Source of the DNA: an uncultured Ideonella sp.
GTDB lineage: Bacteria; Pseudomonadota; Gammaproteobacteria; Burkholderiales; Burkholderiaceae
Assembly: GCA_946479475.1 (NCBI GenBank)
Contig: CAMLGG010000001.1
Span: 9,576-73,575 of the forward strand
DNA length: 64,000 bases
Direction: 5' to 3'
In this document: positions 1 to 9,934 of the stretch, one piece after another
How positions within the stretch are numbered: the stretch's first letter is position 1
Layout of the letters: each line of letters opens with the position of its first letter
Made by a program: the position numbers and the translations under genes
Notes under the pieces: generated by a model
What the model was told of the DNA's origin: nothing
The model's database searches: none
What the model saw: the letters and a program-made list of their open reading frames with translations, nothing else

Positions 1-710
1 CTCACCGCGTCCAGCGAGTTCTGGCAGATGCCTTCGAAGCCCAGCGCCTGCGCGACGCTCTCGCGGTCCAGCGGATAGCTCGTGCCGGCGAGGGCGGCGG
101 CGCCCAGCGGCAGGCGGTTGACCCGCTTGCGGACGTCGGCCAGGCGCTCGCCGTCGCGCGCGAACATCTCCACGTAGGCCAGCAGGTGGTGGGCGAAGCT
201 CACCGGCTGGGCCACCTGCATGTGGGTGAAGCCGGGCATCACCGTCTCGGTGTGGTGAGCCGCCACGCCAAGCAGTGCGCGCTGCATGTCGGCCAGCAGG
301 GTCGCGATGGCGTCGATCTCGCCGCGCAGCCACAGCCGCACGTCGGTGGCCACCTGGTCGTTGCGCGAGCGGCCGGTGTGCAGCCGCTTGCCCGCGTCGC
401 CCACCAGCTGGGTCAGGCGGGCCTCGATGTTCAGGTGCACGTCCTCGAGCTCGTCCTTCCAGACGAACTCGCCGCTGTCGATCTCGGCCTTCACCTGAGC
501 CATGCCGCGCTCGATGTCCGCCAGGTCCTGCGCACCGATGATGCCCTGGCGGGCCAGCATGGCCGCGTGGGCCAGGCTGCCGGCGATGTCAGCCTGCCAC
601 AGGCGCTGGTCGAACGAGACGCTGGCGGTGTAGCGCTTGACGAGTTCGCCCATGGGCTCCGAGAAGAGGGCGGACCAGGCCTGGGATTTCTTGTCGAGTT
701 GATTGCTCAT
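1..710 (-). CDS. argH: Argininosuccinate lyase, N-terminal part (cut by window edge)
   Basis: Cytoplasmic enzyme of arginine synthesis that splits argininosuccinate into arginine and fumarate. The visible 236 residues start [12 protein letters not shown] and contain the family motif [12 protein letters not shown] near residues 110-121, plus the HTQVAQP-like stretch ([12 protein letters not shown]) near residue 155. The start ATG lies at 708-710. The C-terminal half, with the SSxMPxKxN signature loop, lies outside the window, so completeness cannot be judged. It is transcribed away from the LytS-type kinase. The argH/ppc/hemC neighbourhood is typical of Burkholderiales. Confidence 0.96.
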   Translation of the reverse strand, partial: MSNQLDKKSQAWSALFSEPMGELVKRYTASVSFDQRLWQADIAGSLAHAAMLARQGIIGAQDLADIERGMAQVKAEIDSGEFVWKDELEDVHLNIEARLTQLVGDAGKRLHTGRSRNDQVATDVRLWLRGEIDAIATLLADMQRALLGVAAHHTETVMPGFTHMQVAQPVSFAHHLLAYVEMFARDGERLADVRKRVNRLPLGAAALAGTSYPLDRESVAQALGFEGICQNSLDAV

Positions 711-795
711 CGCGCGCACCGTCAGCGTCAGGGAAACCACGGATTCTAGGAGCCATGCGCTTTCGCGGCCCGGCGGGCCGCCGACAATCGCCGCC

Positions 796-1854
796 GTGAG
801 ACCGACGCAAGACACCGGTGCCGCCAGCACCTTGTTCGACGACCTGCGCGAGGCCGTGACCTCGCCCGACCCTTCGCAGCCCGAGCCGCTGCCGCTGTGC
901 CGCAGCGGCACCCTGCTGCGGGCCATGCTGCTGGTGGTGGTCGTGCTGGGGGCCGGCCTGCTGTTCGGGGCGCGCAACTTCCTGGGCTGGCTGGAGGACG
1001 TCTCCTCGGCCGCCACCGTCGCCGTGCCCGCGTGCCTGCTGTGGGTGCTCCTGGCCTGTGCCGGGAGGCGGCTCATCGCCCGGGCGCCGCTGCCCGCGCA
1101 GGTGGGTGTCGCGGCGGCCCTGGGCGCCGCTGCCGCCATGGCGCTGTGGTGGCCGATGGCGGCCTTCGGAATGGCGCCATCGCCCGCGGCACCGGCTTTG
1201 GCGCCCGCCGTGACCGGGGCCCTGCTGGCGGCCCTGGTGTTCCAGAACGAGCGCTGGCGCGAGCGGGCGCGGCTTCCGGCGGCGGCGGCCGCCCGCCTGG
1301 CTGACCTGCAGACCCGCATCCGGCCACACTTCCTCTTCAACACCCTCAACACGGCGATCGCCCTGGTGCAGCTCGATCCGAAGCGCGCGGAGGAGGTGCT
1401 GGAGGACTTGTCCGACCTGTTCCGCGCAGCCCTGGGCGCACTCGACCAGGCCACCACCGTCGGCGCCGAGATCGAGCTCAGCCGGCGCTACCTTGCCATC
1501 GAGCAACTGCGCTTCGGCCGCCGGCTGGACGTGGAATGGGACCTCGACCCGCACGCGAACGCCGCCAGGCTGCCGCCGCTGGCGCTGCAGCCCCTGATCG
1601 AGAACGCCGTGCGACACGGCATCGAGCCGCACGACAAGGGCGGCACGATCGAAGTACGCACGCGCCGCCGGCGCGACCGGGTGCTGATCTCGGTCACCAA
1701 CACCGTGGCGCCGGGCCCTTCCAAGGCCGGCCACGGCATAGGCATTGCGAGCGTTCGCGAACGCCTGCGCCTGATGCATGATCTCGACGCCGATTTCCGC
1801 AGCGGCCTGACCGAGGACGGCCGCTACCGGGTGAGCATCGGCATCCCCTGTTGA
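796..1854 (+). CDS. Sensor histidine kinase, LytS/YehU-type
   Basis: Membrane sensor kinase of 352 residues that should phosphorylate the adjacent LytR-type regulator. About four hydrophobic segments lie in residues 40-150, followed by the His_kinase domain with PHFLFNTLN (phospho-acceptor candidate His178) and a C-terminal ATPase domain with NAVRHGI and [16 protein letters not shown] at 796 is chosen because it sits seven bases after a GACAAT -10-like hexamer and because an upstream start at 703 would run into argH. No Shine-Dalgarno is visible, so it may be leaderless. The ligand is unknown. Confidence 0.88.
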   Translation: MRPTQDTGAASTLFDDLREAVTSPDPSQPEPLPLCRSGTLLRAMLLVVVVLGAGLLFGARNFLGWLEDVSSAATVAVPACLLWVLLACAGRRLIARAPLPAQVGVAAALGAAAAMALWWPMAAFGMAPSPAAPALAPAVTGALLAALVFQNERWRERARLPAAAAARLADLQTRIRPHFLFNTLNTAIALVQLDPKRAEEVLEDLSDLFRAALGALDQATTVGAEIELSRRYLAIEQLRFGRRLDVEWDLDPHANAARLPPLALQPLIENAVRHGIEPHDKGGTIEVRTRRRRDRVLISVTNTVAPGPSKAGHGIGIASVRERLRLMHDLDADFRSGLTEDGRYRVSIGIPC

Positions 1855-1873
1855 CACCCCGGCGGCTGCATCG

Positions 1874-2647
1874 ATGGACCGACTGCGCGTTCTGATCGTC
1901 GACGACGAGCCCCTGGCCCGCATGCGGCTGCGGGGGCTGCTGGCCGATTGCGTCCGCCCGGCCGCGGCCGTGGTGGACGAGGCCGGCAGCGCCTCCGAGG
2001 CCCTGCATGCGCTGGCGCGGCAGCCTGTCGATGCCGTGCTGCTGGACATCCACATGCCGGGCATGGACGGCATGGCCCTGGCCCGGCGGCTGCGCGAGCA
2101 GGCGGCGCCCCCGGCGGTCGTGCTCATCACCGCGCACGCCGAGCACGCGCTGCAGGCCTTCGAGGTCGATGCGGTCGACTACCTGACCAAGCCGGTGCGG
2201 CGAGCGCGGCTGCAGGAGGCGCTGGCCCGTGTCGAGCAGCGCCTGGGCCGGACGAGCCCGGTGGCGCCGCCCGTCGTGCCGGCCGAGGTCCCGACGCTGG
2301 TGGTGAGCGACCGGGGCCGGGTGCTTCGCATCCCCGTCTCGGAGGTGGTCTACCTGAGGGCGGAGATGAAGTACGTCACGCTCACGACCACCAGGCATCG
2401 CTATGTGCTGGACGATGCCCTGGCGGATCTGGAGCAACGCCTGGGGGATGCGGTGGTGCGCATCCACCGCAGCATGGTCGTCGCCAAGACGGCGGTGCGG
2501 GCGCTCGAGCGGCGCGCGCTCGCCAACGGCGATGCAGACGAGGGCGGCGAGAGCTGGGCGGTGCAGGTCGAGCCCGGCGGCGAGTGGCTGCAGGTTTCGC
2601 GCCGCCAGCTGCCGCAAGTGCGCGAGGTGCTCGCGCGTGCCGGCTGA
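1874..2647 (+). CDS. LytR/AlgR-family response regulator
   Basis: DNA-binding response regulator of 257 residues. The receiver domain (1-120) has the acidic pair DDE at 10-12, phospho-acceptor Asp58 in LLDIHMPGMDG, and conserved T/K positions (LITAH, YLTKPVR). A LytTR DNA-binding domain covers about 145-255 (VVYLRAEMKYVTL, RIHRSMVVAK). It follows the kinase by 19 bases, so the two form a standard two-component pair. It resembles the AlgR-like regulator found beside hemC in many beta- and gammaproteobacteria. Target genes are not evident here. Confidence 0.92.
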   Translation: MDRLRVLIVDDEPLARMRLRGLLADCVRPAAAVVDEAGSASEALHALARQPVDAVLLDIHMPGMDGMALARRLREQAAPPAVVLITAHAEHALQAFEVDAVDYLTKPVRRARLQEALARVEQRLGRTSPVAPPVVPAEVPTLVVSDRGRVLRIPVSEVVYLRAEMKYVTLTTTRHRYVLDDALADLEQRLGDAVVRIHRSMVVAKTAVRALERRALANGDADEGGESWAVQVEPGGEWLQVSRRQLPQVREVLARAG

Positions 2648-3854
2648 AGCTTCGCGGCGGCGCGTCCGCGCGGCCTGGCTGGGGGGCCTCGCCGTGCTGG
2701 TGCTCGGACTCGGATGGCTGCTGTTCGCCGCGATGCGCGAAGAGCCCCGGCCGGCGGAAGAGGCCTCCGGCGGTCCGGGCGTCGACGTGGCCGCCGCGGC
2801 ACTCGGGGTCGTGGCCGCGCAGCTCGCCGCCTCGGCGCCGGCTTCGGCGGCCTCCTCGGCGCCGCCCGCGTCTTCGGCCGTCGCCGAGCCGGTGGATGCA
2901 GCCTGCCCGCCGGCCTGGCGCGCGCTGGCAGGCCAGCCGGCGGATGCGGTGGACAGCGCCTTCCGCCGCCTGCGTCCGGGCACCCTGTCGCACGCAGCAC
3001 GCCTGCTGGCGGCTTCGTCGGATCCGTTCGAGCGGGTGGCCGGCCAGTTGCTGGGAGCACGCGCCAGGGCGCCGGACGAGGCGCCTCCGCCCGAGGCTTT
3101 CCTCAACCTCGTGAGCGAAGCGCTCGCGGGCGGGGACCTGCGTGTCTCGGGCCTGGCGGCGCAGTTGTGCGCCAGCCCTTCGACCGAGCCGCCCGCGGCC
3201 TGCTCGTCGTTCACGCCCCAGAACTGGGCCGCTGCCGACCCCGACAACATCCAGCCCTGGCTCGCCCTGGCCGCCGAAGCCCAGGACAACGGCGATCCGG
3301 CGGGCGTGCGCGAGGCCCTGGCCCGCGCGGCTCAGGCCGGCACCAACCGCCTCGTGAGCGCCGAGCTGCCACGGCTGGTGCGCAGCCCATCCCTGCAAGG
3401 GCTGACGCCCGTCGAGCGCGAGGTGCTGGTGATCGACCTGCTGGGCGTCGGCAATGCGCTGACGGCGGTCGGGTCGCTGGAGGTCTCGCGCCTTTGCCCC
3501 GGCCAGGGCATGGGCCCGGTGCGTGTGCAGCAGTGCGGCCAGATCGCCGAGCGCCTGGTCGAGCAGGGCCAGACGCTGATCGAGCGCGGCATCGGCATCT
3601 CCATCGGCCGCCGCGCCGGCTGGGATGCCGACCGGGTGGCCGAGCGGGAGGCCGAGCATCGCGACCTGCGGGAGGCGCTCGGCGACGCCACCGGCCTCGC
3701 CCCGCCCGGCGAGGGCCCGATGACGCTGGCCCAGGCCTGCGAGACCTGGCAGCGGGTCGACGCCGTGACGGCGCTCATCACCACCGACACCGAAGTGGCC
3801 CTCGCGCGCCATGCGCTGCAGCAGCGGCAGCAGCAGGCGCCCGTCGAGCGTTGA
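2637..3854 (+). CDS. Membrane-anchored hypothetical protein after the LytR regulator
   Basis: I do not recognise a named family. GTG at 2637 overlaps the end of the response regulator by 11 bases, which suggests translational coupling; earlier starts would overlap it much more deeply. The 405-residue product has one N-terminal transmembrane segment (WLGGLAVLVLGLGWLLFA), then an Ala/Pro/Ser-rich linker (about residues 30-85), then a mostly helical, Cys-containing soluble part that would be periplasmic by the positive-inside rule. A role in sensing or output of the two-component system is inferred from position only. It ends three bases before the convergent ppc stop. Confidence 0.75.
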   Translation: MPAEASRRRVRAAWLGGLAVLVLGLGWLLFAAMREEPRPAEEASGGPGVDVAAAALGVVAAQLAASAPASAASSAPPASSAVAEPVDAACPPAWRALAGQPADAVDSAFRRLRPGTLSHAARLLAASSDPFERVAGQLLGARARAPDEAPPPEAFLNLVSEALAGGDLRVSGLAAQLCASPSTEPPAACSSFTPQNWAAADPDNIQPWLALAAEAQDNGDPAGVREALARAAQAGTNRLVSAELPRLVRSPSLQGLTPVEREVLVIDLLGVGNALTAVGSLEVSRLCPGQGMGPVRVQQCGQIAERLVEQGQTLIERGIGISIGRRAGWDADRVAEREAEHRDLREALGDATGLAPPGEGPMTLAQACETWQRVDAVTALITTDTEVALARHALQQRQQQAPVER

Positions 3855-3857
3855 CTG

Positions 3858-6782
3858 CTAGCCCGTGTTTCTCAGGCCGGCCGCGATGCCGTTGATGGAC
3901 AGGTGGATGCCGCGCTGCAGGCGGTCGTTGGAGGGATCGCCCTCGCGGCGGCGGCGGTAGCGCCGCATGAGTTCGACCTGCAGGTGGTTCAGCGGGTCGA
4001 GGTAGGGGAAGCGGTGCTCGATCGAGCGCGCCAGCGCCGGGTTGCTTTGCAGGCGCTCGCCCTCGCCGGTGATCAGCGCCAGCGCATCGTGCGTTCGATC
4101 CCATTCGGCACGGATGGCGGCGAAGATCTTCTTGCCCAGGCGCTTGTCCTCGACCAGCTCGACGTAGCGGGCAGCGATGCGCAGGTCGCTCTTGGCCAGC
4201 ACCATGTCGAGGTTGGACAGCAGCGTGCGGAAGAAGGGCCACTGCTTGTGCATGCGCTGCAGCAGCTCCAGCCGCGTGGCACGACCTGCGCCTTCGCCGA
4301 GGAACGTCTCGACCGCCGAGCCGAAGCCGCACCAACCCGGCAACGCGACGCGGCACTGACCCCACGAGAATCCCCAGGGGATGGCGCGCAGGTCCTCGAT
4401 CGCGCGGGTGGACTTGCGTGACGCAGGTCGCGAGCCGATGTTCAGCTCCGCGATCTCGCGGATCGGCGTGGCCGCGAAGAAGTAGTCGGTGAAGCCCTCG
4501 GTCTCGTACACGAGGTGGCGGTAGGCCGACATGCTGGCCTGGCTCAGCGCCTCGGCCGCCTCCAGGAAGGCCTTGGACGCGGCCTTGGTGGGATGAAGCA
4601 GGCTGGCCTCCAGCGTGGCCGCCACGAGCGTCTCCAGGTTGCGCCGGCCGATCTCGGGATGGGCGTACTTGGAGGCGATCACCTCGCCCTGCTCGGTCAG
4701 GCGGATCTGGCCCTTCACCGTGCCGGGCGGCTGGGCGAGGATGGCCTGGTAGCTCGGGCCGCCGCCGCGGCCGACCGTGCCGCCGCGGCCGTGGAACAGC
4801 CGCAGCCTGATGCCATGCGAACCCGGGCCCCCAGACGCAGCGCCTCGCGCTGCGTCGCCCCCCGAGGGGGACGCGCCGCCTCGGGAGCGGCCCGGCGGCG
4901 GCGCCTCGAGCGCATCGAACATCTCCACCAGCGCGATCTCGGCGCGGTAGAGCTCCCAGTTGCTGGTGAAGAAGCCGCCGTCCTTGTTGCTGTCGGAGTA
5001 GCCGAGCATCACGTCCTGCTCGCCGCCGCCGCGGGCCACCAGCTCGGTGATGCCCGGCAGGGCGTAGAACTCGCGCATGATCGAGACCGCGTTGCGCAGG
5101 TCGGCGATGGTCTCGAACAACGGCACGACGATGAGGTCGGCCACGCCGTGGTCGTTCAGCGTGCCCTGCATCAGGCCCGCTTCCTTCTGCAGCAGCAGCA
5201 CCTCCAGCAGGTCGCTCACCGTCTCGGTGTGGGAGATGATGTAGTGGCGGATGGCGGCCTTGCCGAAGCGCTTGCGCATCTCGGCGGCCGTCTCGAAGAT
5301 CGCCAGCTCGCCCTGGGCGAGGGCCGAGTAGTCGGCGCCCCGCACGCGCAGCGATCTCGCTTCATCGAGCAGGCGCAGCAGCAGGGTGCGGCGCTGATCT
5401 TCGGAAAGGCTCGCGTAGTCCGGCTCGATGCGGGCGATGCGAAGCAGCTCGGCCACCACCAGCTCGTGCTGGTCGGAGCTTTGGCGCAGGTCCACCGTGG
5501 CCAGGTGGAAGCCGAAGACCTGCACCGCGCGTTGCAGCGGTGCGAGGCGCGGGGCGACCAGCGCATCGGCATGGTGTGAGCGCAGCGAGCGTTCGATGAT
5601 GGCCAGGTCGGCCGCGAAGGCGTCGGCGTCGGGATACGGATCCTGCGGCGCGACCGCGTGGCGTAGCGCCTCGGTGCCGGTCAGCTGGTGCAGCGTGGCG
5701 GCGAGGCGGGCGTAGATGCCGATCAGCGCGCGGCGGTAGGGCTCGTCCTCGCGGTGCGGGTTCTTGTCGGGCGAGCGCGCGGCCAGGGCCTGCATCTCGG
5801 CCGTGACCGGCGCCAGCATGTTCGACATCGACATCTCGGCGCCGAGCGAGTGCACCTCGGTGAGGTAGTGGCGCAGGGCGGTCTCGGCTTGGCGGGACAG
5901 CGCCAGCAGCAGGGTCTCGGCCGTCACGTTGGGGTTGCCGTCGCGGTCGCCGCCTATCCAGTGGCCCATGCGGAAGAAGGGCGGCACCGGATGGCCCTGC
6001 AGCGCCTCCTCGATCTCGCGGTACATGCGCGGGATCTGCCGAAGGAAGGTCGCGTGGTAGTACGACAGCGCGTTCTCGATCTCGTCCGACACGCGCAGCT
6101 TGGCGGTGCGCAGCATGCGCGTCTGCCACAGCTGGGTGACGCGGGCGCGGATCAGCTGCTCGTTCTCCTGCAGGTCGCGTTCGCTCTTGAGCTCGTCTCG
6201 CTGGCTGATCAGGTTGGCGATGCTGCGCTCGGCGTCGAGGATGCTCGTGCGCTGGACCTCGGTGGGGTGGGCCGTGAGCACGGGCGAGATGTAGGCGCGC
6301 TCCAGCAGGGCGGCGATGTCGGCGCCGCGGTGGTCCGCCTTGGCCAGGCGCTCGAAGCAGTAGGCCAGCGAGCCCTCGTGCAGGTGGCCCTCGGCTTCGT
6401 GGTGGGTGCGACGGCGCACGTGGTGGCGGTCCTCGGCGATGTTGGCCAGGTGCGAGAAGTAGCTGAAGGCCCGGATGACGCTGACCGTCTGCTCGGCCGA
6501 GAGGTTCTTCAGCAGCCTGTCCAGCACGCGGCCGGCGGAGGCGTCCTTCTTCAGCCGGTAGGCCACCGAGAGCTGGCGGACGCGCTCGATCAGCTCGAAG
6601 GCCTGACGGCCCTCCTGCTCGCGGATCACGTCCCCGAGGATCCTGCCGAGTAACCGGATATCCTCGACCAGTGGCCGGTTCTTCTCCGCGGCGTCGGCCA
6701 TCGAGCGGTCGGCTTCAGAGGAGGAAGCTGGCTTCGTCGGGCTGCGGCGTTTCGAGGGCGCGGGGCGGGCGTCGCGGGGCAT
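3858..6782 (-). CDS. ppc: Phosphoenolpyruvate carboxylase with an in-frame insertion
   Basis: Cytoplasmic anaplerotic enzyme that carboxylates PEP with bicarbonate to oxaloacetate. Motifs present: VLTAHPTE (catalytic His region), [38 protein letters not shown] and a C-terminus ending in LRNTG, as in the family. At 974 residues it is about 90 longer than the E. coli enzyme. Part of the excess is an N-terminal extension; part is a Gly/Ala/Pro/Ser-rich insert at about residues 625-653, just before the FHGRGG loop, encoded by a palindromic repeat (4825-4911). MPRDARPAP (ATG at 6780-6782) is taken as the start; MADAAEKN at 6698 is an alternative. Confidence 0.95.
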   Translation of the reverse strand: MPRDARPAPSKRRSPTKPASSSEADRSMADAAEKNRPLVEDIRLLGRILGDVIREQEGRQAFELIERVRQLSVAYRLKKDASAGRVLDRLLKNLSAEQTVSVIRAFSYFSHLANIAEDRHHVRRRTHHEAEGHLHEGSLAYCFERLAKADHRGADIAALLERAYISPVLTAHPTEVQRTSILDAERSIANLISQRDELKSERDLQENEQLIRARVTQLWQTRMLRTAKLRVSDEIENALSYYHATFLRQIPRMYREIEEALQGHPVPPFFRMGHWIGGDRDGNPNVTAETLLLALSRQAETALRHYLTEVHSLGAEMSMSNMLAPVTAEMQALAARSPDKNPHREDEPYRRALIGIYARLAATLHQLTGTEALRHAVAPQDPYPDADAFAADLAIIERSLRSHHADALVAPRLAPLQRAVQVFGFHLATVDLRQSSDQHELVVAELLRIARIEPDYASLSEDQRRTLLLRLLDEARSLRVRGADYSALAQGELAIFETAAEMRKRFGKAAIRHYIISHTETVSDLLEVLLLQKEAGLMQGTLNDHGVADLIVVPLFETIADLRNAVSIMREFYALPGITELVARGGGEQDVMLGYSDSNKDGGFFTSNWELYRAEIALVEMFDALEAPPPGRSRGGASPSGGDAARGAASGGPGSHGIRLRLFHGRGGTVGRGGGPSYQAILAQPPGTVKGQIRLTEQGEVIASKYAHPEIGRRNLETLVAATLEASLLHPTKAASKAFLEAAEALSQASMSAYRHLVYETEGFTDYFFAATPIREIAELNIGSRPASRKSTRAIEDLRAIPWGFSWGQCRVALPGWCGFGSAVETFLGEGAGRATRLELLQRMHKQWPFFRTLLSNLDMVLAKSDLRIAARYVELVEDKRLGKKIFAAIRAEWDRTHDALALITGEGERLQSNPALARSIEHRFPYLDPLNHLQVELMRRYRRRREGDPSNDRLQRGIHLSINGIAAGLRNTG
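4825..4911. repeat. REP-like palindromic element inserted in frame in ppc
   Basis: An 87-base block rich in nested dyads. A perfect 9-bp hairpin lies at 4834-4856 (GACGCAGCG, loop CCTCG, CGCTGCGTC). A second hairpin follows at about 4854-4872 built on CCCCC and GGGGG, and a third is built on GCCGCC and GGCGGC (about 4875-4902). On the ppc strand it reads through as about 29 low-complexity residues ([20 protein letters not shown] and onwards) that PEP carboxylases normally lack. From memory, this base pattern resembles a dispersed intergenic repeat in Comamonadaceae genomes; I could not run a search. No second copy was noticed in the window. Confidence 0.7.
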
Positions 6783-6868
6783 GATGGCTCCAGAAGGACG
6801 TAACCAAATTACCAATTGCCGATGTTACCAGTTCGCCTGGACGCATTCGAGCGCCCGGGCCGGCTGGC

Positions 6869-6874
6869 GATAAT
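6869..6874 (+). promoter_or_regulatory. Candidate -10 box of a leaderless hemC promoter
   Basis: GATAAT lies six bases before the hemC ATG, which would put transcription start at or next to the A of the start codon. No convincing -35 lies at the expected distance. The ppc-hemC gap also holds an AT-richer stretch (6800-6835) with GTAAC and GTTAC half-sites that may be an activator site. Confidence 0.35.
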
Positions 6875-6880
6875 CCGGGC

Positions 6881-7855
6881 ATGTCCGAAGCCGCCACCCC
6901 CGCCGCCCGTCCCCTCGCTCGACCGATCGTCATCGCCACCCGCGAGAGCCGCCTCGCCCTGTGGCAGGCCGAGCACGTGAAGGCGCGGCTCGCCTCGGAG
7001 CTGGGCCTGGCCGCCGAGCTGCTCGGCATGACGACGCGGGGCGACCAGATCCTCGACCGCACGCTGTCCAAGGTCGGCGGCAAGGGCCTGTTCGTGAAGG
7101 AGCTGGAGCTGGCGATGGAAGCGGGCCAGGCGCGCCTGGCCGTGCACTCGCTCAAGGACGTCCCCATGGACCTGCCCGAGGGTTTCGTGCTGGCCGCGAT
7201 CCTCGAGCGGGAGGATCCGCGCGATGCCTTCGTCTCGCCGAGATTCGAGCGACTGGCAGCCTTGCCGGACGGCGCGGTGGTCGGCACCTCCAGCCTGCGC
7301 CGCGTGGTGCAGATCAAGGCCCTGCGGCCCGATCTGCGCATCGAGCCCTTGCGCGGCAACCTCGACACCCGACTGCGCAAGCTCGATGAAGGCCAGTACG
7401 ACGCGATCGTGCTGGCGGCGGCCGGGCTCAAGCGGCTGGGCCTCGGGCATCGGATCCGCGCGGTGTTCGAGGCCGACGAGATGATCCCGGCCGCCGGGCA
7501 GGGGGCGCTGGGGCTGGAGATCCGCGCCGACGATGCCGAACTGGCCGCTGCGCTGGCCCGCCTGTCCCATCCGGCCACCTGGCTGGCGGCGCATGCCGAG
7601 CGCGCGGTGTCGCGCTCCCTCGGCGGCAGCTGCTCCGTGCCGCTGGCGGCGCATGCCCGTTGGGACGAGGCCGGCGCCGAGATGCGCCTTTCGGTGGCGC
7701 TCGGCCATGGCGCGGATCCGCTGCAGCCGCTGCTGATGCTGGAGGTGCGCGCTCCGGTGGCCGACACCGAAGCCGCCGAGGCGCTGGGCCGGCACGCCGC
7801 TGCCCGCCTGGGCGAGGCGGGCGCGGCCCGCTACCTGGCCGCCGCGGCGGCCTGA
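6881..7855 (+). CDS. hemC: Hydroxymethylbilane synthase (porphobilinogen deaminase)
   Basis: Joins four porphobilinogen molecules into hydroxymethylbilane in the haem pathway. 324 residues, family length about 310. Recognised by [45 protein letters not shown] and the dipyrromethane-cofactor cysteine Cys251 in [15 protein letters not shown] at 6881 begins only six bases after a GATAAT hexamer (6869-6874), and there is no purine-rich ribosome site, so the message may be leaderless. hemD follows after four bases. Confidence 0.97.
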   Translation: MSEAATPAARPLARPIVIATRESRLALWQAEHVKARLASELGLAAELLGMTTRGDQILDRTLSKVGGKGLFVKELELAMEAGQARLAVHSLKDVPMDLPEGFVLAAILEREDPRDAFVSPRFERLAALPDGAVVGTSSLRRVVQIKALRPDLRIEPLRGNLDTRLRKLDEGQYDAIVLAAAGLKRLGLGHRIRAVFEADEMIPAAGQGALGLEIRADDAELAAALARLSHPATWLAAHAERAVSRSLGGSCSVPLAAHARWDEAGAEMRLSVALGHGADPLQPLLMLEVRAPVADTEAAEALGRHAAARLGEAGAARYLAAAAA

Positions 7856-7859
7856 GGGC

Positions 7860-8627
7860 ATGGGGCGCCTTGCCCTCGTCACCCGCCCGCGGGCCCAGGG
7901 CGAGGCATGGCAGCGCCGCCTGGCGGCGCTGGGCGTCCGCTCCGAGCTCCTGCCGCTGATCGACATTGCGCCGGCGCCCGATGCCGGGGCGCTGCGGTCC
8001 TGGGCGCAGGGTCTGGCGGAGGATCCGGCCGCCCTGGTCATGTTCGTGAGCCCGAATGCCGTGCAAGGGTTTTTCGATGCGCTGGAGCCGGGCTGGCGAT
8101 GGCCGGCGGAGACGACCGCCGGTGCCACGGGCCCCGGCACGGCGGCGGCCCTGCGCGCGGGCGGGGTGCCCGAAGCAGTCGTCGTCGTGCCCGCCGTCGA
8201 CTCGGCGCAGTTCGATTCGGAGGCGTTGTGGGCGCTGCTCGAGCCGCGGCGCTCCTGGGCCGGCGCGCGCACGGCCATCGTTCGAGGCGAGGGCGGGCGC
8301 GACTGGCTGGCCGAGAGGCTGCGTGCGGCGGGCGCCTCGGTCGAGTTCGTGCAGTCGTATTCGCGTCAGGCGCCGCGCCTCGGTGAGCAGGAACGCCGGT
8401 TGCTGGAGTTCGCGTTGGCCGAGCCGGACGGCGTGGCGTGGCTGATGAGCAGTTCGGAAGCGGTCGATCACTTGCGGGCCCTGGCGCCCGAGGCGTCGTG
8501 GGCCGGGGCGGTCGCCTTGGCCTCGCATCCGCGCATCGCCGAGAGCGCCAGGCGGCTGGGCTTCGGCCGCGTGGTCGAGGTGAGGCCGACGCCTGAAGCG
8601 GTGGCCGAGGCATTGGCTGCGCTTTGA
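7860..8627 (+). CDS. hemD: Uroporphyrinogen-III synthase
   Basis: Cyclises hydroxymethylbilane with inversion of ring D to uroporphyrinogen III. 255 residues, the usual length, with the two-domain pattern of this weakly conserved family: TRPRAQGEAW near the N-terminus, FVSPNAVQGFF near residue 62, IVRGEGGRDWLAERL near 140 and a GFGRVVEVRPTPEAV end. It starts four bases after hemC, so the two are co-transcribed. The call rests on motifs plus its place between hemC and hemX. Confidence 0.92.
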   Translation: MGRLALVTRPRAQGEAWQRRLAALGVRSELLPLIDIAPAPDAGALRSWAQGLAEDPAALVMFVSPNAVQGFFDALEPGWRWPAETTAGATGPGTAAALRAGGVPEAVVVVPAVDSAQFDSEALWALLEPRRSWAGARTAIVRGEGGRDWLAERLRAAGASVEFVQSYSRQAPRLGEQERRLLEFALAEPDGVAWLMSSSEAVDHLRALAPEASWAGAVALASHPRIAESARRLGFGRVVEVRPTPEAVAEALAAL

Positions 8628-8740
8628 GAGCCGCCTCGGCGCTCGTCACTGATCTTCACCACTGAAAGAGTCGGTACTGTGGCGTCGAAGCCGCGGCAGC
8701 GTCGGCGCCCCGAGACCCGTCGATACAATCCTGCGACACC

Positions 8741-9919
8741 GTGAATGCCCCTGAATTGCCCTCGCCGACGCCGGCATCGGCAGCCGCCGCGCCCGCGGCG
8801 ACGGCGCCCGCAAGCCCGGCCGCTTCGCCGGCCGCCGCGTCCCGCCACCCCACGCCGCCCGATGCCCACGCCCTTCGCAGCCTCGTGCTGCCCGCGGGTG
8901 CATTGCTGCTGACCGTCCTCTGCGTGGTCAGCCTGTCCCTGGTCTGGAGCACCCAGCAGCGCGTGCGGGCGATCGAGCAGGAACTGGTCCGCCGCCAGCA
9001 GAACACGCAGGACCTGTCCACCGAAGCCCGGCTGCTCGCGCGGCAGGCGCACGACACGGCCTCCGACACGGCCGCCAAGCTCGCGCTGCTCGAAGCGCGC
9101 GTGGCCGAGACGGCGCTGCAGCGCAGCCAGGTGGAGGAGCTGATCCAGTCGCTGTCGCGCTCGCGTGACGAGAACGTGCTGGCCGACGTGGAAGCGGCCC
9201 TGCGAGTGGCGCAGCAGCAGTCGGCCATCACCGGCAGTGCGGAGCCTCTCGTGGCCGTGCTGCGCCAGGCCGACGAGCGCCTGGCCCGCTACAACCAGCC
9301 GCGGCTGGAGCGCGTGCGCCGCGCCGTGGCGCGGGACCTGGATCGCGTCCGCGCCGTGTCCGTGGCGGATGTCCCCAGCCTTTCGATCAAGCTCGACGAG
9401 GCGGTGCGCCTGGTCGACGACCTGCCGCTGATCGTCAATCCCGAGCGCAAGGCAGGTGCTGCGGGCGGCGGCGCCAAGTCGACGCCCGCCGCCGCCACCC
9501 GCGAAGCCGGGGCCGCCTCCGCGGCCACGCTGCCGGCCTGGCTCGGCTGGGTCGACCAGGCCTGGCAGCGCAGCGCCAGCGAAGTGTGGGCCGAGGTGCG
9601 CTCGCTGGTGCGGGTCACGCGCATAGACCAGCCGGAGGCGATGCTGATCGCGCCCGAGCAGGCCTACTTCCTGCGCGAGAACCTCAAGCTGCGCCTGCTG
9701 AATGCGCGCCTGGCGCTGCTTTCACGCCAGTTCGACCAGGCGCAGAACGACCTCAACCAGGCACAGGCCGCGCTCGAACGCTATTTCGACCGCAGCTCGC
9801 GCCGCGTGTCGGGTGCCCTGGATCTCCTGCGCCAGGTCGCCGGCCAGACGCGCCAGGTGAACCTGCCGCGCCCGGACGAGACGCTGGCCGCGCTGGCCGC
9901 CGCGTCGGCGGGCCGCTGA
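8741..9919 (+). CDS. hemX: HemX-type membrane protein of the haem operon
   Basis: 392-residue inner-membrane protein often annotated as uroporphyrinogen-III C-methyltransferase, although this family lacks the methyltransferase fold. Layout: Pro/Ala-rich cytoplasmic N-terminus (1-45), one transmembrane helix (LVLPAGALLLTVLCVVSLSL, about 47-66), then a long periplasmic coiled-coil region with Gln/Glu/Arg-rich heptads and a helical C-terminal part. The start is GTG at 8741, 11 bases after a TACAAT hexamer (8724-8729), with no clear ribosome site. It may help organise tetrapyrrole enzymes; this is inferred from context. Confidence 0.88.
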   Translation: MNAPELPSPTPASAAAAPAATAPASPAASPAAASRHPTPPDAHALRSLVLPAGALLLTVLCVVSLSLVWSTQQRVRAIEQELVRRQQNTQDLSTEARLLARQAHDTASDTAAKLALLEARVAETALQRSQVEELIQSLSRSRDENVLADVEAALRVAQQQSAITGSAEPLVAVLRQADERLARYNQPRLERVRRAVARDLDRVRAVSVADVPSLSIKLDEAVRLVDDLPLIVNPERKAGAAGGGAKSTPAAATREAGAASAATLPAWLGWVDQAWQRSASEVWAEVRSLVRVTRIDQPEAMLIAPEQAYFLRENLKLRLLNARLALLSRQFDQAQNDLNQAQAALERYFDRSSRRVSGALDLLRQVAGQTRQVNLPRPDETLAALAAASAGR

Positions 9920-9934
9920 AGGAACGCTGCTCGG

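Noticed and set aside
703..795. Upstream start for the LytS-type kinase
   Set aside because: It would overlap the argH start and adds 31 residues with no family match; GTG 796 gives a normal N-terminus.
589..2130. 513-codon open frame opposite the LytS/LytR genes
   Set aside because: Overlaps argH and both two-component genes on the other strand, low-complexity composition.
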